DNA of 64,000 nucleotides from Karstenula rhodostoma CBS 690.94 (GCA_010093485.1 MU001495.1:2183711-2247710); one strand, 5' to 3'. Numbered from the stretch's first letter, positions 1-12,175 are shown. The notes: generated from the letters alone by a model not told the origin. Translations and numbers: made by a program.

Positions 1-1654
1 GAGTGTGAAGTGCCATCCACTTCCAGCGTACCAAAACCTGGGATGATTGCCCTTCGAGCAATCATCTTACCAGTAGTAAGGGTGCCTGTTTTGTCACTGC
101 ATATCGAGGTCACCCCACCTACGGCTTCTATTGCAGAAGAAACGCGGATGATCACATTGGATCTAAAGGTTTATGGTCAGCGCCGCATCTAAGTGTTGCT
201 GAAATTGTGAGTTGACTTACTTCGCCATTGCTTTAGCCCCCACGGCGATGGTGATGGTCAAAACCGCAATAAGAGATTCGGGGATAACGGCAACAGCAAC
301 ACAGATGCCGTAGATCAGGACTTCACCACCAACCTGCCACTTGTTTGCCGAAAATACAATGATGGCGAGAAGAATGGCGAGACCGAATAGTAAGAGAGCG
401 AACTTGCTGAGACTAATCTGGAGAGGTGTTCCGTTCAGTCCAAGAATCGATTTTACCGTTTTAACGAACTTTTTCCACATTTTTGCCAATGGTCCAAGGT
501 CATTCAGTGTTTCGTCCTTTTGGCGAAGCATGTTGGCGATCTTGCCGACCTCGGTCTTCATGCCGGTCGAGATAACAATCGCTCTGCAACGCCCACGTGT
601 CATCTCGCTTCCGGAGAATGCGAGATTCAAGCGGTCCCCCAGGGGAACGTCTGGGTCATCGTAGACCTTCGATGGGTCCTTTTCGATAGGCTCCGCTTCG
701 CCAGTGAGGAAAGCTTCATCCGTGGAGACGTTGAAGCCATCCACGAGGCGGATATCAGCCGGTACCTTATCAGGTCAGCATGTGCAAGAGTACATAGCAG
801 CGCCATGTCACAGTCTATCCCATAACGAGTAGGGTGATGTCCAAGAGTAGATGACCATGACCTCGGTGCTGCAAGAATGAGCTACTCACGATATTACCAG
901 TCTCCAACTGTACAACGTCGCCAGGGACGAGGCTCACTGCCTGGATTCTGATGGTGTCTCCACCGCGAATAACGATGGACTCTGGCGCTGTCAGGCTTTT
1001 GAGGGATTCTATCGTCTTCTCTGCCTTGTAGTCTTGCCAGAACCTACACATAATCAGCCAAACGCCCAGTCAAAAGGGCAAGACGACGCTTACCCAACGA
1101 CAATGTTGAGGAGGATGACTGCGGTGATGACGCCACCTTCGATGTAATCATCGATACCAAAGCTTAGGGCCATGGTGATGAGAAGGACCTGGGTGCATTG
1201 TGTTAGAGTTCGCGGTGTGGCGGGCGAGCACAGGAAGGTACGGATGTGTGATCAAGGAAGGTACGTACAAGTGTGAGACTGTTGGACACCTGCCTTAAGA
1301 GAAGCGCCCACAAGGATAGCCCTTCAGCTCCTTTAACCTTGTTAGGCCCATGGAGCCGAAGGCGAGATTCCGCTTGCTCGACGCTGAGGCCATTGCTAGG
1401 CGAGGTGTCAGTGAATGCTATGTGGTGTAGCTAGACGCGAGATGGTACCTGATGTCCACGTCCAGCGTCTGGGCGACTTGTGCTGCAGTCTGGCAGTGCC
1501 AAGCGGTGAGCGGCGGCTCGTTCCCGTCCTCGCGTGACAGTGGCTGCAAAGGGTGGGGTTGGTGTTTGTGTGAAGAGGGTCCATGTTGGGCACCTAAAGG
1601 GGGTTCGGATTCTTGAGGGTTCTCCTCGGCCGTAGAGAAGTCGGTTTCACCCAT
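1..1654 (-). CDS. ENA: ENA-type (P-type IID) Na+/K+ P-ATPase, C-terminus beyond left edge
   Basis: A plasma-membrane cation pump that would export Na+ or K+ using ATP. Six coding exons fit by phase: 1654-1449, 1395-1269, 1188-1094, 1043-890, 765-221 and 162-1 (continues outside the window). The product starts MGETDF and has the cation-ATPase N-domain (HGPNKVKG), M1 and M2, the actuator domain (VPGDVVQLETGNIVPAD, then LTGEAEP), M3/M4 with VAVIPESLIAVLTIT, and the phosphorylation motif CSDKTGTLT with the acceptor Asp near residue 399. The spacing and the FWQDYKAEKT segment after M2 resemble fungal ENA pumps more than SERCA or PMR1. The actuator motif reads TGEA where TGES is usual. The nucleotide-binding domain and M5-M10 are not visible, so the substrate cannot be judged. 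The family is clear; the subfamily is an inference from remembered sequence similarity. Confidence 0.85.
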
Positions 1655-3521
1655 TCAATATAAGATACACACTCGCAAAGAGTCGGACTGTAGTAGGAAT
1701 ACGGAGCGGCTGCGCGGGGCCAGATATAAGGCGGGGTTACATGGCACGGCTAGCGAGGCGCGCGGAGTTGGCTTGTGTGTGGGCCTACCCAAGGAAGGCG
1801 CGTGGGGAGAGGCTTGGTATCTCAGTCGCTCCTGCACTTGCATGCCTCGCCAGTGAGGTGCAGGCACATGATGGCGGCTGCAGCCTTGTGCGCCCTCTCA
1901 AACGACCTCCTCCATCGCAATCAACACCGAGTGTCTTCAAGCTGCCTCGAGGAGCGGCTCTACTGGACATGGCTGCAGCTGGTGCTGTCCCCGGTTTGGT
2001 TTGCTGAGCGACAAGAGCCTTGGCTGACGGCTCCAAGACAACGGGAGAAGTCTTTCCTACTGATTCTGGCCATGTAGATGCCGCATAGCCACGATGCCGA
2101 GAGGTCGGAAGAGTGGGCATAGCGCTACATGGCTACATGCAATCACCACTCATTCGATGGCGTCTACCGGGTGCCCTGTTTGAAAGAAGACGCGTGCATG
2201 TCGTCTGCACCGTTTGATCCGCTGGATGAGCATTTGGTCCGCGCAGTATTGTTTTGGATACCCTCATTGGCTGATTCTCGCCTTTGTCAGCCCGGAAAGG
2301 ATACGAGTGGTATGTTATTTGGACCGACGGCGAGCCACGTTTTGCCGTTGAACACTGCTCTTTTCGTCGGACGCTCCCCGCGTCCAGCATGCAGGGCCAC
2401 GCTCACGTGAGAGCTGTCCTGGTCCAGTCTCCTCAATTCCCCAAAATGTTCCCGCAGCTGGGTCCGACTCTACACGGCTTTCGTTACCGTACCGCCATCT
2501 CGGACCCTGTGGCGTGCTCTGTCCAATGGAAAGTCCAATGCAAAGTCCGCCACCGTGTGTGCCTCTTTGCAATCCTATGTGCCCCCGCAGATGCTAAGGA
2601 GAAGATGGCAACGCCGCGATATTGCAGTCTTCACCGCATGTTGGCGCGTTGTGGTGGTGTTGGGTCCGCTTGTCTTATCGCTATCACCGCCGAAGAGCCT
2701 CGGCCCGTGGAAGGCCTGCACCCGGCTGCATCAGCATCATCGACATGGCTTGTTCACGATTTCGATGCACAGGCAAGGAGAAAGCTTTTCGATTCAATCC
2801 ACCACAGAGTCCAACAGTAACGCCTAGTACCCGACGATCCCAGTTATTTTGTATGCCACCAAAGAACCCTGCACCGAGCAGATGCCGCAGTCATAAAAGT
2901 CGTAAATGCTCAAGTCATCACCATCCGTCTCTCAACATCTCGGATTCTGACATGCCTGATGATCGGCGAGGCGCGAGCTGGATGTCAGCTTCGGCCCTAG
3001 CCGCCTCTAAGCTCATGTTGAACGACGAGGCAAGATACTGGGCGTAGCGCTGGCGGTATGCTGCCGACTTGTCTTCACTGGACTTGTACAGCTCCCGTTT
3101 TGATGTCTGACCTGGGATAGAGGTTAGAGTTGCAGCCTTTGTTGCAGCGATCTAGTATACCCGAAGCCGAGTGGAGCACTATCGCAGGTGGGCTTGGCGA
3201 GAGCGTAGGTGACGATGAAGGAGAAGAAGAGGTGCTGTTGAAGGGAAGGGTAGGCATGGTGACGGTGGCTGCGAGTTCAAGGATTCAACGGCGAGTGTGG
3301 ACTAGACTGTGGCGTCGATGTCGTCTGAACAAAGTATCGATGTTGAGAAGATGAGAGTCTGATTGGTGTGCAGCGAAGCTTGAGTGGGAGCTCGATGATT
3401 GTTGCTGCTTCTAGGACGAGTAAGCAGAGACTTTATATGTGCACGTCCAACCTCACCGCATCAATACAAGACGGGCACCGATGGCAACGCGGCTCTCCTG
3501 CATCTCGATCAGGGCCCAGTA
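1655..3521. other. Non-coding or unassigned stretch upstream of the ENA gene
   Basis: About 1.9 kb holding the presumed ENA promoter near 1660-1740. Several open frames occur on both strands (for example 2284-2820 on the plus strand), but they overlap one another, have shuffled compositions and show no recognisable domain or splice structure. I see no RNA gene or repeat here. Confidence 0.5.
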
Positions 3522-3938
3522 TTACGCTACGATTGGCAGCTGCGTTTTACTGGGGACGGGCAACATGGATCGGGTGTAGTGCGCCATTTTCCTTAGACGC
3601 TCCACTTCACCGCCAGAACCCAATTCAGCCAACGAAAGTCCGGGGAAGGTCGAGATGTTCCAGGGGAATGAGATATCCCAGTCTGCTCTCGGGATGTCGC
3701 TTCTCTGGCCAAGCACCACTGCGCCCCAATACCAGTAACTTGATTTCCATGCAGGGATCGACACGGTTACGGCTAGGTTCACGATAGCCAGCTCTGTAAG
3801 GAAGTCGACGATACGTTGGCAGTATAACCGATTTCCATCTTCAAGGGCGTCGCTATGACTAACAAGCTGATGGCGTGCATGCTGAGTTTTCGCCACCATT
3901 TGCTGGGCGGTTTCTAGACCAGGTACGCAACGAAGCAT
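3522..3938 (-). CDS. Unrecognised small hypothetical protein or gene remnant
   Basis: A 138-codon frame starting MLRCVPGLE and ending PIVA. Unlike the other frames in this gap it has a protein-like composition: a hydrophobic, Trp-rich central segment (FLTELAIVNLAVTVSIPAW, then SSYWYWGAVVLG), followed by a soluble tail with WDISFPWNISTFPGLSL. I do not recognise a family. There is no signal peptide at the start, and the length suggests a fragment, or one exon of a larger gene whose other exons I could not place. It lies alone between the ENA and GH92 genes. It could equally be a chance frame; the call rests only on composition. Confidence 0.3.
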   Translation of the reverse strand: MLRCVPGLETAQQMVAKTQHARHQLVSHSDALEDGNRLYCQRIVDFLTELAIVNLAVTVSIPAWKSSYWYWGAVVLGQRSDIPRADWDISFPWNISTFPGLSLAELGSGGEVERLRKMAHYTRSMLPVPSKTQLPIVA

Positions 3939-5722
3939 GCCATACGACGAGATGATGACGACCCGCTCATGCCGTGGACCCGCAGAGTGGGTTTGGTGGA
4001 TACAGCCGTCGCCGTGGCTACATGGACGTTACTGTTTTGGACATGTTGCACCATGTTGTCGTTTCGAGAAAAATGGAACCTTTATTGCTGGACCCATGGT
4101 GCAAATGCGCTCACCTGCACGCCCCTGCAACCAAGTTCAGCACAGCTCTTAACCCGCAGCAAACCGCCTTATCGCACGTTGCGCCTCTGAATCGTCACTT
4201 GTACCCTTGCGCTTCACAGCGCAACAAGATCCTTTCGACGTGCGTCTCACGCCCCACCATCCTTTCAATACCAAAGTTGCAACCGTGTCTGCCAGGATGA
4301 CGATGACACCACACCGCGTCGGCCTCATTGCGGCATGCGACGTGGAAATGGCAGGATGGCTCGTCGGAAGACAACAACGTCACGATGGTCCAGGGCATTC
4401 CATGGCCACGAATTCCATGCTGGGGTGACTGTCACGAGGACTGTCGACGTTCCGCTGTCGATCATGGGGGCTTGCCAGTTGCGGGGCCGTCGCTAGTCTG
4501 GTGTCGGCAATCACCCTCGCCGTGCCTGGACGCATGGGGCGCCGCCGTATACGCCGCACGCCGTCACTCTGACTCTGCTGGCGGGGGTCATGCTCCGCTT
4601 GCTTTGCTTGCCGGAAAGAGCAGCCGTCTGTTTGGCCTCTCAGTTCGATGAAAGAAAAACTTCCAGACGTCTCGAAAGTTGGGGCTCGCATCGGGAGTGT
4701 CGGGAGCGTGCCCTCGCACAGCTGGGCAACCTGGCCCCTCACGCATCTCACCAACCACCATGCTCTGCGACATTTCATGCGGATCATCTTGAAGGGCAAC
4801 GTCTCAATGCGACCGTCCACGAAACCATGCCCACTCGCCCCAGCAACTGCATGTGGACGAATCTAGGGAGTAATATATCGACCGCAGACATACCCACAAA
4901 AGGATCCGAAATGCCCAACACTGTGGAACCGCCGCTTTCACTTTGGCAAATTTCCTTTCAAACCACGGCAATAACTCAACGTAACATCCTACGCATTCAT
5001 CCCGATCATCCTCGCATGCTCAACGCCATTCCCGCGTATCAGCCACGCTCTGAGGCAATTTCCACCTGCGCTAGCACTACCGACGCCTGGGGTGACTACC
5101 AACTCTAATCAGACTTCATCTCTCCTCCCTCACCATCACGAAACCCTGGATGATCCAACAGGGCTAGAGTAGACCATTGGTAGGACGCTGCTGCCCTGAA
5201 CGACAAGGCACCAGGACAGATTCGACGCGCGATTTTCGTCGACGGGATGCTGTGGGAAGCGACGCAATCACGCCGGGCAGATTGACCGTCGTAAGGGAAA
5301 GGGGCAGTGCATGAGCGAATTATCGCTCAGGGGACAGACAAGAAGGATTCTAGCCTGCGCGAATTTTGAGAGATGGGGAAGTGTGCTTTCCCGAAGCTTG
5401 AGCGGGCGCAGACGATGGTGCACCACAGATTTGCCCGGGAGGCGCGCCTCATACCGCAGTACAGCGTTCTCGGCAGCGTGTGCAGCCTGGTGAGCATAGT
5501 CGGCTTCGATACGCAACCTCTAGCAGCAGACGAACACACAGCATCGACGCAACAGCCCCCGTCATTGCCGACACACTGAACACCGAGGCAACCCATCAGG
5601 TTTCGTCCCGTAAAACGACCGCACCTCACAGCCAGAAGTGTTATCAGCGCAATAGACATGATTGACGTGAAGGTGAGTACACAACCTCTCCTATTGACTC
5701 CCCTACACTCCACTCCACCCCT
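3939..5722. other. Gap downstream of the GH92 gene, no supported gene
   Basis: The longest frames here (4380-4820 minus and 4590-5108 plus) overlap on opposite strands and carry no recognisable motif. From about 5690 the plus strand becomes extremely C-rich, continuing into the 3' end of the GH92 gene. No RNA gene or mobile element was recognised. Confidence 0.5.
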
Positions 5723-8389
5723 CTACCACATCCCCATCTCCACCCGCGGCACCGCCGGCACCTCCCACCTCCTCTCCCCAACCCTCCCCGTCCCATTCCC
5801 CCCCGCCCCCAAGCTCGGCGGCACATCCTCCGCCCCCGTCCCCCACTTACTCTCCGCCGCGCCCAGCGTCAACTCCAGCGTGCCCCCCTCGAGAAAAAAG
5901 CCATGCCGCAGCCAATTCCGCGTATACGGCTTCCCATCCAGCGTCGCCGACTGGATATATATATCCCTCCCAGCAGGGTCGAAATTGACATTCCTAATCG
6001 TCGCCGTCTTCCCCGTCTGGCCGTTCCTAATAGACACGGCTTCGAAAAACGGCGGCGTGATGAAGTAGACGTCCTGCCCGGCGTTGGGGAAAATACCCAT
6101 CATAGCGAGCGCCTCAAAGGAGCCCATAGCGCCGCTGTCGTCGTTGCCCGGGATGCCGTTGACGGAGTCGTTGAACAAGCGCGGGATGTAGAAGTGGGCG
6201 CGCTCGGCGGATTTGGCGGGACGGCCGGCGTAGTGGTAGAGGAAGACGTCGAGGAAGGCCTGCTCGTCGCCGATGTAGGCCATGCCCGAGTCGTGGAAGA
6301 AGTCGAGGCGCTCGACGAAGGTATCCGCGCCGCCCAGCGTCTGGATTAGCGTCTTCATGTCGCCCGGCGCGAAGAACGTGTACAGCCAGATGGGGCCTTC
6401 GTAGGTTTCGCGGCCGCTGGGATTGAGGTAGCAGCCGGTGAAGTCCTGCAGCGGGCTGCAGAAGATGGGGTCTTGGAAGCCCCAGGTGCCGTTCGTGTAG
6501 CGCGGCTGGAGAAAGCCCGTGAAGCCCGTGTCGGTGCCGTTGATGGTGGAGTTCTGGTCGGCTTTGAACATGTTGTACAAGTTGCCCGAGCGCTCGAGGT
6601 ATTTGTTGTAGTCTGCTGTGTGGCCGAGAGCGAGAGCCAGCGTGGCGATGACGAAGTCGTTGTAGGCGTACTCGGCCGTTCGTGATATGGAGCGCGTTTC
6701 TGTGCCTACACCTTGGAGATCGAGGTTCTCGGTTGGGATGTAGCCGATAGTCTTCCAGGCTTCGAGACCTCCACGGCCTTGTAGACGTTAGCGTGGTTAT
6801 TGGAGTGAGGAGGTCCCAGACTTGCCTTCGATATCCCAATTCGGAGGTTCGACCTCGGCATCTGTGATGAGCGCTTCGTATGCCAGATTCCAATCTATGC
6901 CATTCGTGATATTCTTCAAGTAGGCGTCAACGATAACGATGTCCGCATTCGAACCGCCTTGTGTGAAACCTAGAGAGGGTCAGCCACTCCATCGGTGTAA
7001 ATAGCCCATCTGAACATACCTTTACAGAAGCTCATGCGGCAGTCCGGCAGAAATCCCTCGTGTTTGTATATGTCCAAGAGACTCCGCACCATCAGCGTCT
7101 GGCTGTGCGGGTCGAGCAGCGTGATCAAAGGATGGATACTGCGGAAGCTATCCCAGATGCAATAGTAGCTATCATAATACGGCTCGTCCGACTTCCAGAG
7201 CGGATTCTCCCCGGTGTAGTCCTGCGGACTGATCATGCTGCGATAAACGCCGCTCCAAAACGCCGTCTGAACCACGTCGCTCGCGCCCCCCGGCACGATC
7301 TTGACAACGTCCAACTTCTCCGCCCACACCTTCTCCGCAGCTGCGACGGTGCCGTCGAAATCAAATCCAGCGAGCTCTTTCTCGGCGTTCCGACAGGCTT
7401 GCGCCTCGCTGATGAAAGAGAGCCCCACGCGAACGAGAAGCTGGTTGGCGCTGGTAGGCTTCTGGAACTGTACGAAGCCACCCGCGGGACGCTCGGCAAA
7501 GCGTTCTGTCTCGGTGATGGCCTCGATCGACTTCGCTTTGGTGGTAGCGCGCGAGTTGGAGAAGACGCCCGCGTCCTTGATCTGTGCGCCCTTGAAATCC
7601 ACGCATGCGAACGACGAGTAGCGCCCTGTTCCGAAACTGGGAGAGAATGAGCCACCGGCAGTAATGCGACCTGACTGTGCGTTGATGTCGATGGAGGCAT
7701 TAGTCCTCGTATTCGGGAGATCCTGAAGCTCGAGAGATATCAGCGGGCTCAGCGTTGTGTTGGGCGTCGAAGGAGTCTCTGGAAACGTGAAGCGATACAA
7801 CGCCGTGCGGTTCGTGGTGGTCATTTCGGCGCGGACGCCAGATGCGATGGTGATGTCGAAGTAGCCGGGCTTCGCGTGGACGCTGCCATTGATACGCGGG
7901 GTCGCGCGCTCCCAAGAGGTATAGTTGCACGCATTGATGTCGCCATTCGGACATCCTGCTTGTGCGAAGATGGGGAAGTTTCCCAAACTACGAGCCTGGC
8001 TCTTTCAGTACACAGCCAGCAGAATGTTCCTACGGAAACTCACTCCGCCTGTGCCAGAATCATGCATGTGCGAGAACCCTATGATGGAGCTGTTGTCCGA
8101 GCTGAAGCCGCCCTGATTCTCGTCGGCATCTGTATCTGGACATGCCTTCGCCATGCCTACTTCCCGTGAGCGTTGTGAAGCTGACAATCATCGTCGAGCA
8201 TCATACCGAACGGCAGCGTCGCGCCAGGGAAAACATGGCCTACGACATGTCAGTTGTGCTTCGTCTCGTATTTATGCGATACATACCTCCGTTGACTGTT
8301 CCAATGAGTGGATCCACATGTTCAAAGGGTGTCTTCTGCGCGCTTACAGCCGCAGCGCACGCTGTAACAATACCATATCTCAACCGCAT
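5723..8389 (-). CDS. Secreted GH92 family alpha-1,2-mannosidase
   Basis: Predicted exo-acting alpha-mannosidase trimming mannose from glycans outside the cell. Six exons fit by phase: 8389-8287, 8239-8207, 8156-8044, 7995-7020, 6969-6826 and 6777-5723, giving about 807 residues, usual for fungal GH92. The start MRLRYGIVTACAAAVSAQ is a signal peptide; an in-frame upstream Met (8431) would spoil it. Family landmarks in order are DPLIGT, GHVFPGATLPFGM (assembled across two introns), IIGFSHMHDSGTGG, the two-domain core with YDSYYCIWDSFR and LPDCRMSFCKG, GIPGNDDSGAMGS near residues 664-676, and a C-terminal beta-sandwich. The intron at 6825-6778 starts with GC rather than GT. The last 30 or so residues form a Gly/Arg-rich tail encoded by very G-rich DNA. 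Neighbours do not suggest a polysaccharide-utilisation cluster. Confidence 0.92.
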
Positions 8390-9355
8390 TTTTCGGGTTT
8401 CTGTTGCTACGAAAACCCTGAACGCAATCAAGAAACGCGCGCGAGAGGAAAGCGCGCCTATTTAAGCAGCACATTCATCCCTCCTTCACTTGGCAGGTGA
8501 TAGTCGCGCGTGCTCTTCCAAGCTGCGTCGCGTTACATCGTGACCGTTTTACTGTGGTCGCTGCCCTATCCTTTTACAGTAGGTCCTCCAGAGTAAGGGC
8601 CTTATACAGTAAAATTTCATTCTTTAAAGTATAGAATATTAGCACTTTCTTATATAGGAAAGTCTCTTACTATAAGAGGATCTAAATACGTCACTATAGA
8701 GGCTTAGATACTCCGAAGAGAATCGACCCACTATGAAAAGATAGGGCAGCATCCCCAGTATTGAAGCTTACAAGCAAGCCTGCAGGAACGGGAAGGTTGT
8801 GCAGTTTAGCCAGAACTAGTAGCCCGTGTTCGGCAGTGGCTGCGGGGTACATAACTAGCGGCGGCGGAAGGACGTCATGGGAATATACAGGGAAGTTTCC
8901 GGAGGAGTTGCGGCCGAAGACACCAATGTTGTCGGGTGATGGCATGTTTAAGTGGGGATGGTCGCTCATGTACCTAGATGTACATTAGTAGTGATGTACG
9001 GTTGCATCGTGCACTTCCACGCATGAGACGGATTTAGTCTCTGTCGATCTGATACGCTTGGAAGCTGTGGGTGCTGCATGTGAAGCTTTCAAACTTTGGC
9101 TATCCGAGAGTATATAGAGAGTGGTGTCCATGTTCAGGCAATTCAGCTGAGATTAGTATCTTGAGCCTGGGCGTTAGCTGGCTAGCCGAGAGATTTCCCC
9201 GCAGTAGAACCCTTGCTAGCTCGCTCTCGGAGACTGTATCATGTGAGAACGCGCTGCTGCGCCAGGAACGCAGATTGAGGCATCTATCAGTATAGTGCAG
9301 GGGGTGGAGCAAATAGCGAGGTGTATCTGTGAGACGCGTCTTGCATTATTGGGTA
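8390..9355. other. Intergenic region with an AT-rich island at about 8575-8715
   Basis: Between the GH92 promoter and the 3' end of the ligase-like gene. Bases 8575-8715 are markedly AT-rich and full of TA steps, unlike the surrounding DNA of roughly balanced composition, which may mark a decayed, RIP-mutated repeat. The short frames at 8694-9312 on both strands look random. Confidence 0.5.
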
Positions 9356-12175
9356 TCAAAGGATGTCCACATCCTCTTCTGTACACGACCTGGTGTGAAC
9401 CTGCACCCTCAGGCCTTCCTCTGCGAAGATATGGATAACTTTCGTCTGAGAATCATAATCGAATGAGCCCAGGCTTCTGTTTCCACGAGCATTTGCAAGC
9501 GGGGTTAGAGTCCTCATCCGCTTGCTCGATGGCGGGCTGATGATGTTACTTTCGAAACTGCGTTTCGAGGTTGTGGAACCCCCGGAAGATGTGGGCGGTG
9601 TAGGATCAGTGGTGTCAGTTGCTTGTCTTTGAAGAAGCTCGGTGGTATCCTCGCGAACAAGTATGCTGCGCAGCTCTCGTGAGGCACGTATGCCATTACC
9701 CTGTGTGCTTCCTGAGTATTGCGATGATGCAATTGTAGTGCAGGTGTATGATGTGGCTTGTTGAGATTCTCCAACGACAGCGTCCTTCGGCACGGAGTCC
9801 GTTGTCTGGACTGTGGAAGCTTCGCTGCACTGAGTTGTTTCCTGGGTCGTCTCGCATTCCGAAGCAGTGCCTTGTAAACCGGTCTTCTTCTTAAGATACT
9901 TCCTCACGAGCAGAGCGACGTCTCTCGCGTGACCGTTCAATTCCTCAGCATCTGGGACATCCCATTTATCCTCTGCCATGCGGTGTAAATCGTCCATCGC
10001 TACTGCATCCTCCCAAGTCCGGTCGTGGTGTATCTTCTTTATTCGTGGATGACGGAGCATCTCGAAGGTCTCGTTTTGGGCCTTCTCAAAGCCGCTTCCG
10101 AGAATCTCGGCCACGAAAGGGCTCTTGAAGGCTACTGACATGCGATCCTCGAAGCCTGTGTCATGTTCAATGTCAAACCTAACACAGTGTAATCAGCCGG
10201 TGCGGTTTTGATTGACCGTCGGAGTTGACTTACGCATCTATCGACCGGCTGGATCCCAAGTCAATCTGTTGGACTCGGCCGAATTGGTTGAGGTGCTTCA
10301 AGTCGCTCTTCGGTATCTGCTTGTCAAGACTGAGACATCCTACCACTTTGAATTTGGGTTTTGCCCTAGAGCGTTGTATCTCCAACTTGTTCGTAATGCA
10401 TCCGATGTGGAAATGCGTCCAATGAAGAGGTTTTACATCTGTCTTGGGCGCGATCTGAGGATTGTAGCATGCCCCGATAACGGCGAAATCGCCCAAGTCT
10501 CGTTGGCCTCCCATATCACCCAGATAGTCCCTTTTGAGCTTGATGAAGTATCCTGGTTGATAAACACCCACATTTGAGTGTAGCGGAAAATACGGTGTAC
10601 CCAAGGGTTTCAGTATCAGCCCTTCTTGCTTTTCGACGAGTGATCGCGCAAAGGCCTGCTTGAGATCGGTGATACCGTACTCGGTCTTGAAATCCAGGAG
10701 GGTCCATTGGGAACGTAGAGAGCGACCAGGAATAATCTTGACGAGATTGCGCAATATTTGGCGTCGTTTCTGGAGACACTGCTGCATGATGGGCTCATCA
10801 TCCACCACCAGCACGTCAAAGAAGACGAGCATGAGATGTTCCCATTTGTGGGGAAGCGAGTCTTGCAGTGTTCCGAGAGACGATCCTGACCGCTTGATGT
10901 GCTTTCGAATTTTCGAGAATGGTAGAATCTTCTGCTCTTTGTCGCTGTAAAGTACCATTTCTGCCAAAACGATACAATTTCGTCGGAAGTTGCAGTCGGG
11001 CTTTCCAATCCGTAACGCATTTCGGATGGTACCGTGCAAAGTCTCGCGATCTTTCGTGGCGTCTTTACCGTTCTTTGAGAAGATCTGTATGTCATTCTCT
11101 GCAGCATCTAAGTCGATGTGGATCTCACCTGCGCAGGATGAGCTAACATGCAGATAATTTCCAACCGCGCACTCACAATATTCTCCATCGTACTTTACTT
11201 CGGCGGCCCAGGCCCGCCGATCAACAAGCTGGAAACAGTGCTTGAATGACCAAGCCTTCTGAAAAGGCGGACGCGCAACCTTGACACCAACGGCTGCTTT
11301 GAGAAGCCGCGCAGCCTCCGACCTCATATCATTTTCCACGGATGGCTCTGGTTTCGGCGGATAGCAGCTCAATTCGCCACGCAACAGTCGAAAGGCAGCG
11401 TCAAACTCATTTTGAAACTTCAAAAGATCAGGCAAAAGGAAGTGGTATTGCCGGAACACATGCACTTCGTCCAGAGAGATTGTAGGATACTCTCGCAGAA
11501 GCAGTCTGACGAACCACTTCGCCTCCCAAGACTCTAGCCGTCGCAGGATATATCTCAGTTCTGTGTCCGTGCTCATGTGCCAGTCACACTGCTGTTTGAT
11601 ACCTGGGTCAGAGAACCGACATCTCGCTGCCAACTGAGTGAGCAAGTTGTCAACCTTTTCCATCGGGATCGCACGTTTGATCCTGCTTGAGAAGGTGCCT
11701 AGAGGTGGTGTCTTGTAAGCACGCGATTGGTATCCTGTGACTAGGGGCACCATACCATCCCATGGCTTGAATGCTATTTCAGTATATCGTCCTAGGTCGC
11801 CATGAGCACCGGTGGACCACCCATCGAAAAGAGTTCGCTGTCCATGATTGAGGTTCAGTAGCTGCGTGATCTTTTTGGAGAGCGACGGTGGTTGCAGACC
11901 ATAAACTCTATCCTTTCGCCGGTGAGGGAAGATGGATGAAAGTATAGCGGCCGCTGGAGTCTGGACATCATCTAGTCGCGGTCAGAAGAGCTATAATTGC
12001 CGCGTTTCGCAGCAACGGGACACCAACCTAGGTCTGCCCGATGGTGTCCGAACCATTGTGTTACATGTTGCCGGATACGCTGTTCTTCCCTATCTGGGGC
12101 GCATCGCGGGCGTCGGGTTGCAATTCTCTCTGCTCCTTCCAGAAGGATGCACACGTCGCCGAACGCAAGAACCAT
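9356..12175 (-). CDS. ATP-dependent DNA ligase, ligase IV-like paralogue
   Basis: Likely an ATP-dependent polynucleotide ligase acting in the nucleus. Four exons fit: 12175-12028, 11971-11177, 11128-10234 and 10178-9356 (about 886 residues). The intron 11176-11129 is 48 nt with no stop, so a simple reading would translate it; removing it restores EYCEIHIDL. The N-terminal alpha-helical domain has FPHRRKDRVYGL. The nucleotidyltransferase core has AEVKYDGEY with the predicted adenylated Lys near residue 309, then LVFFDVLVVDD, EGLILKPLG and YFIKLKRDY. The OB fold carries VAEILGSGFEK and a basic KIHHDRTW segment. Motif I ends in Tyr where the textbook motif has Arg. The C-terminal 200 residues are Ser/Thr-rich with no BRCT domain that I can see, unlike LIG4. 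It is probably one of the fungal ligase-like paralogues, not the main LIG1 or LIG4. Catalytic activity is unproven. Confidence 0.85.

Noticed and set aside
4590..5108. 172-codon plus-strand frame
   Set aside because: It overlaps a similar-length minus frame (4380-4820), its composition is not protein-like and it has no motif.
11925..11945. Apparent frameshift between DDVQTPAAAILSS and FPHRRKDRVY in the ligase-like gene
   Set aside because: Re-reading the bases shows one continuous frame (ILSSIFPHRRK); the first impression was a reading error.
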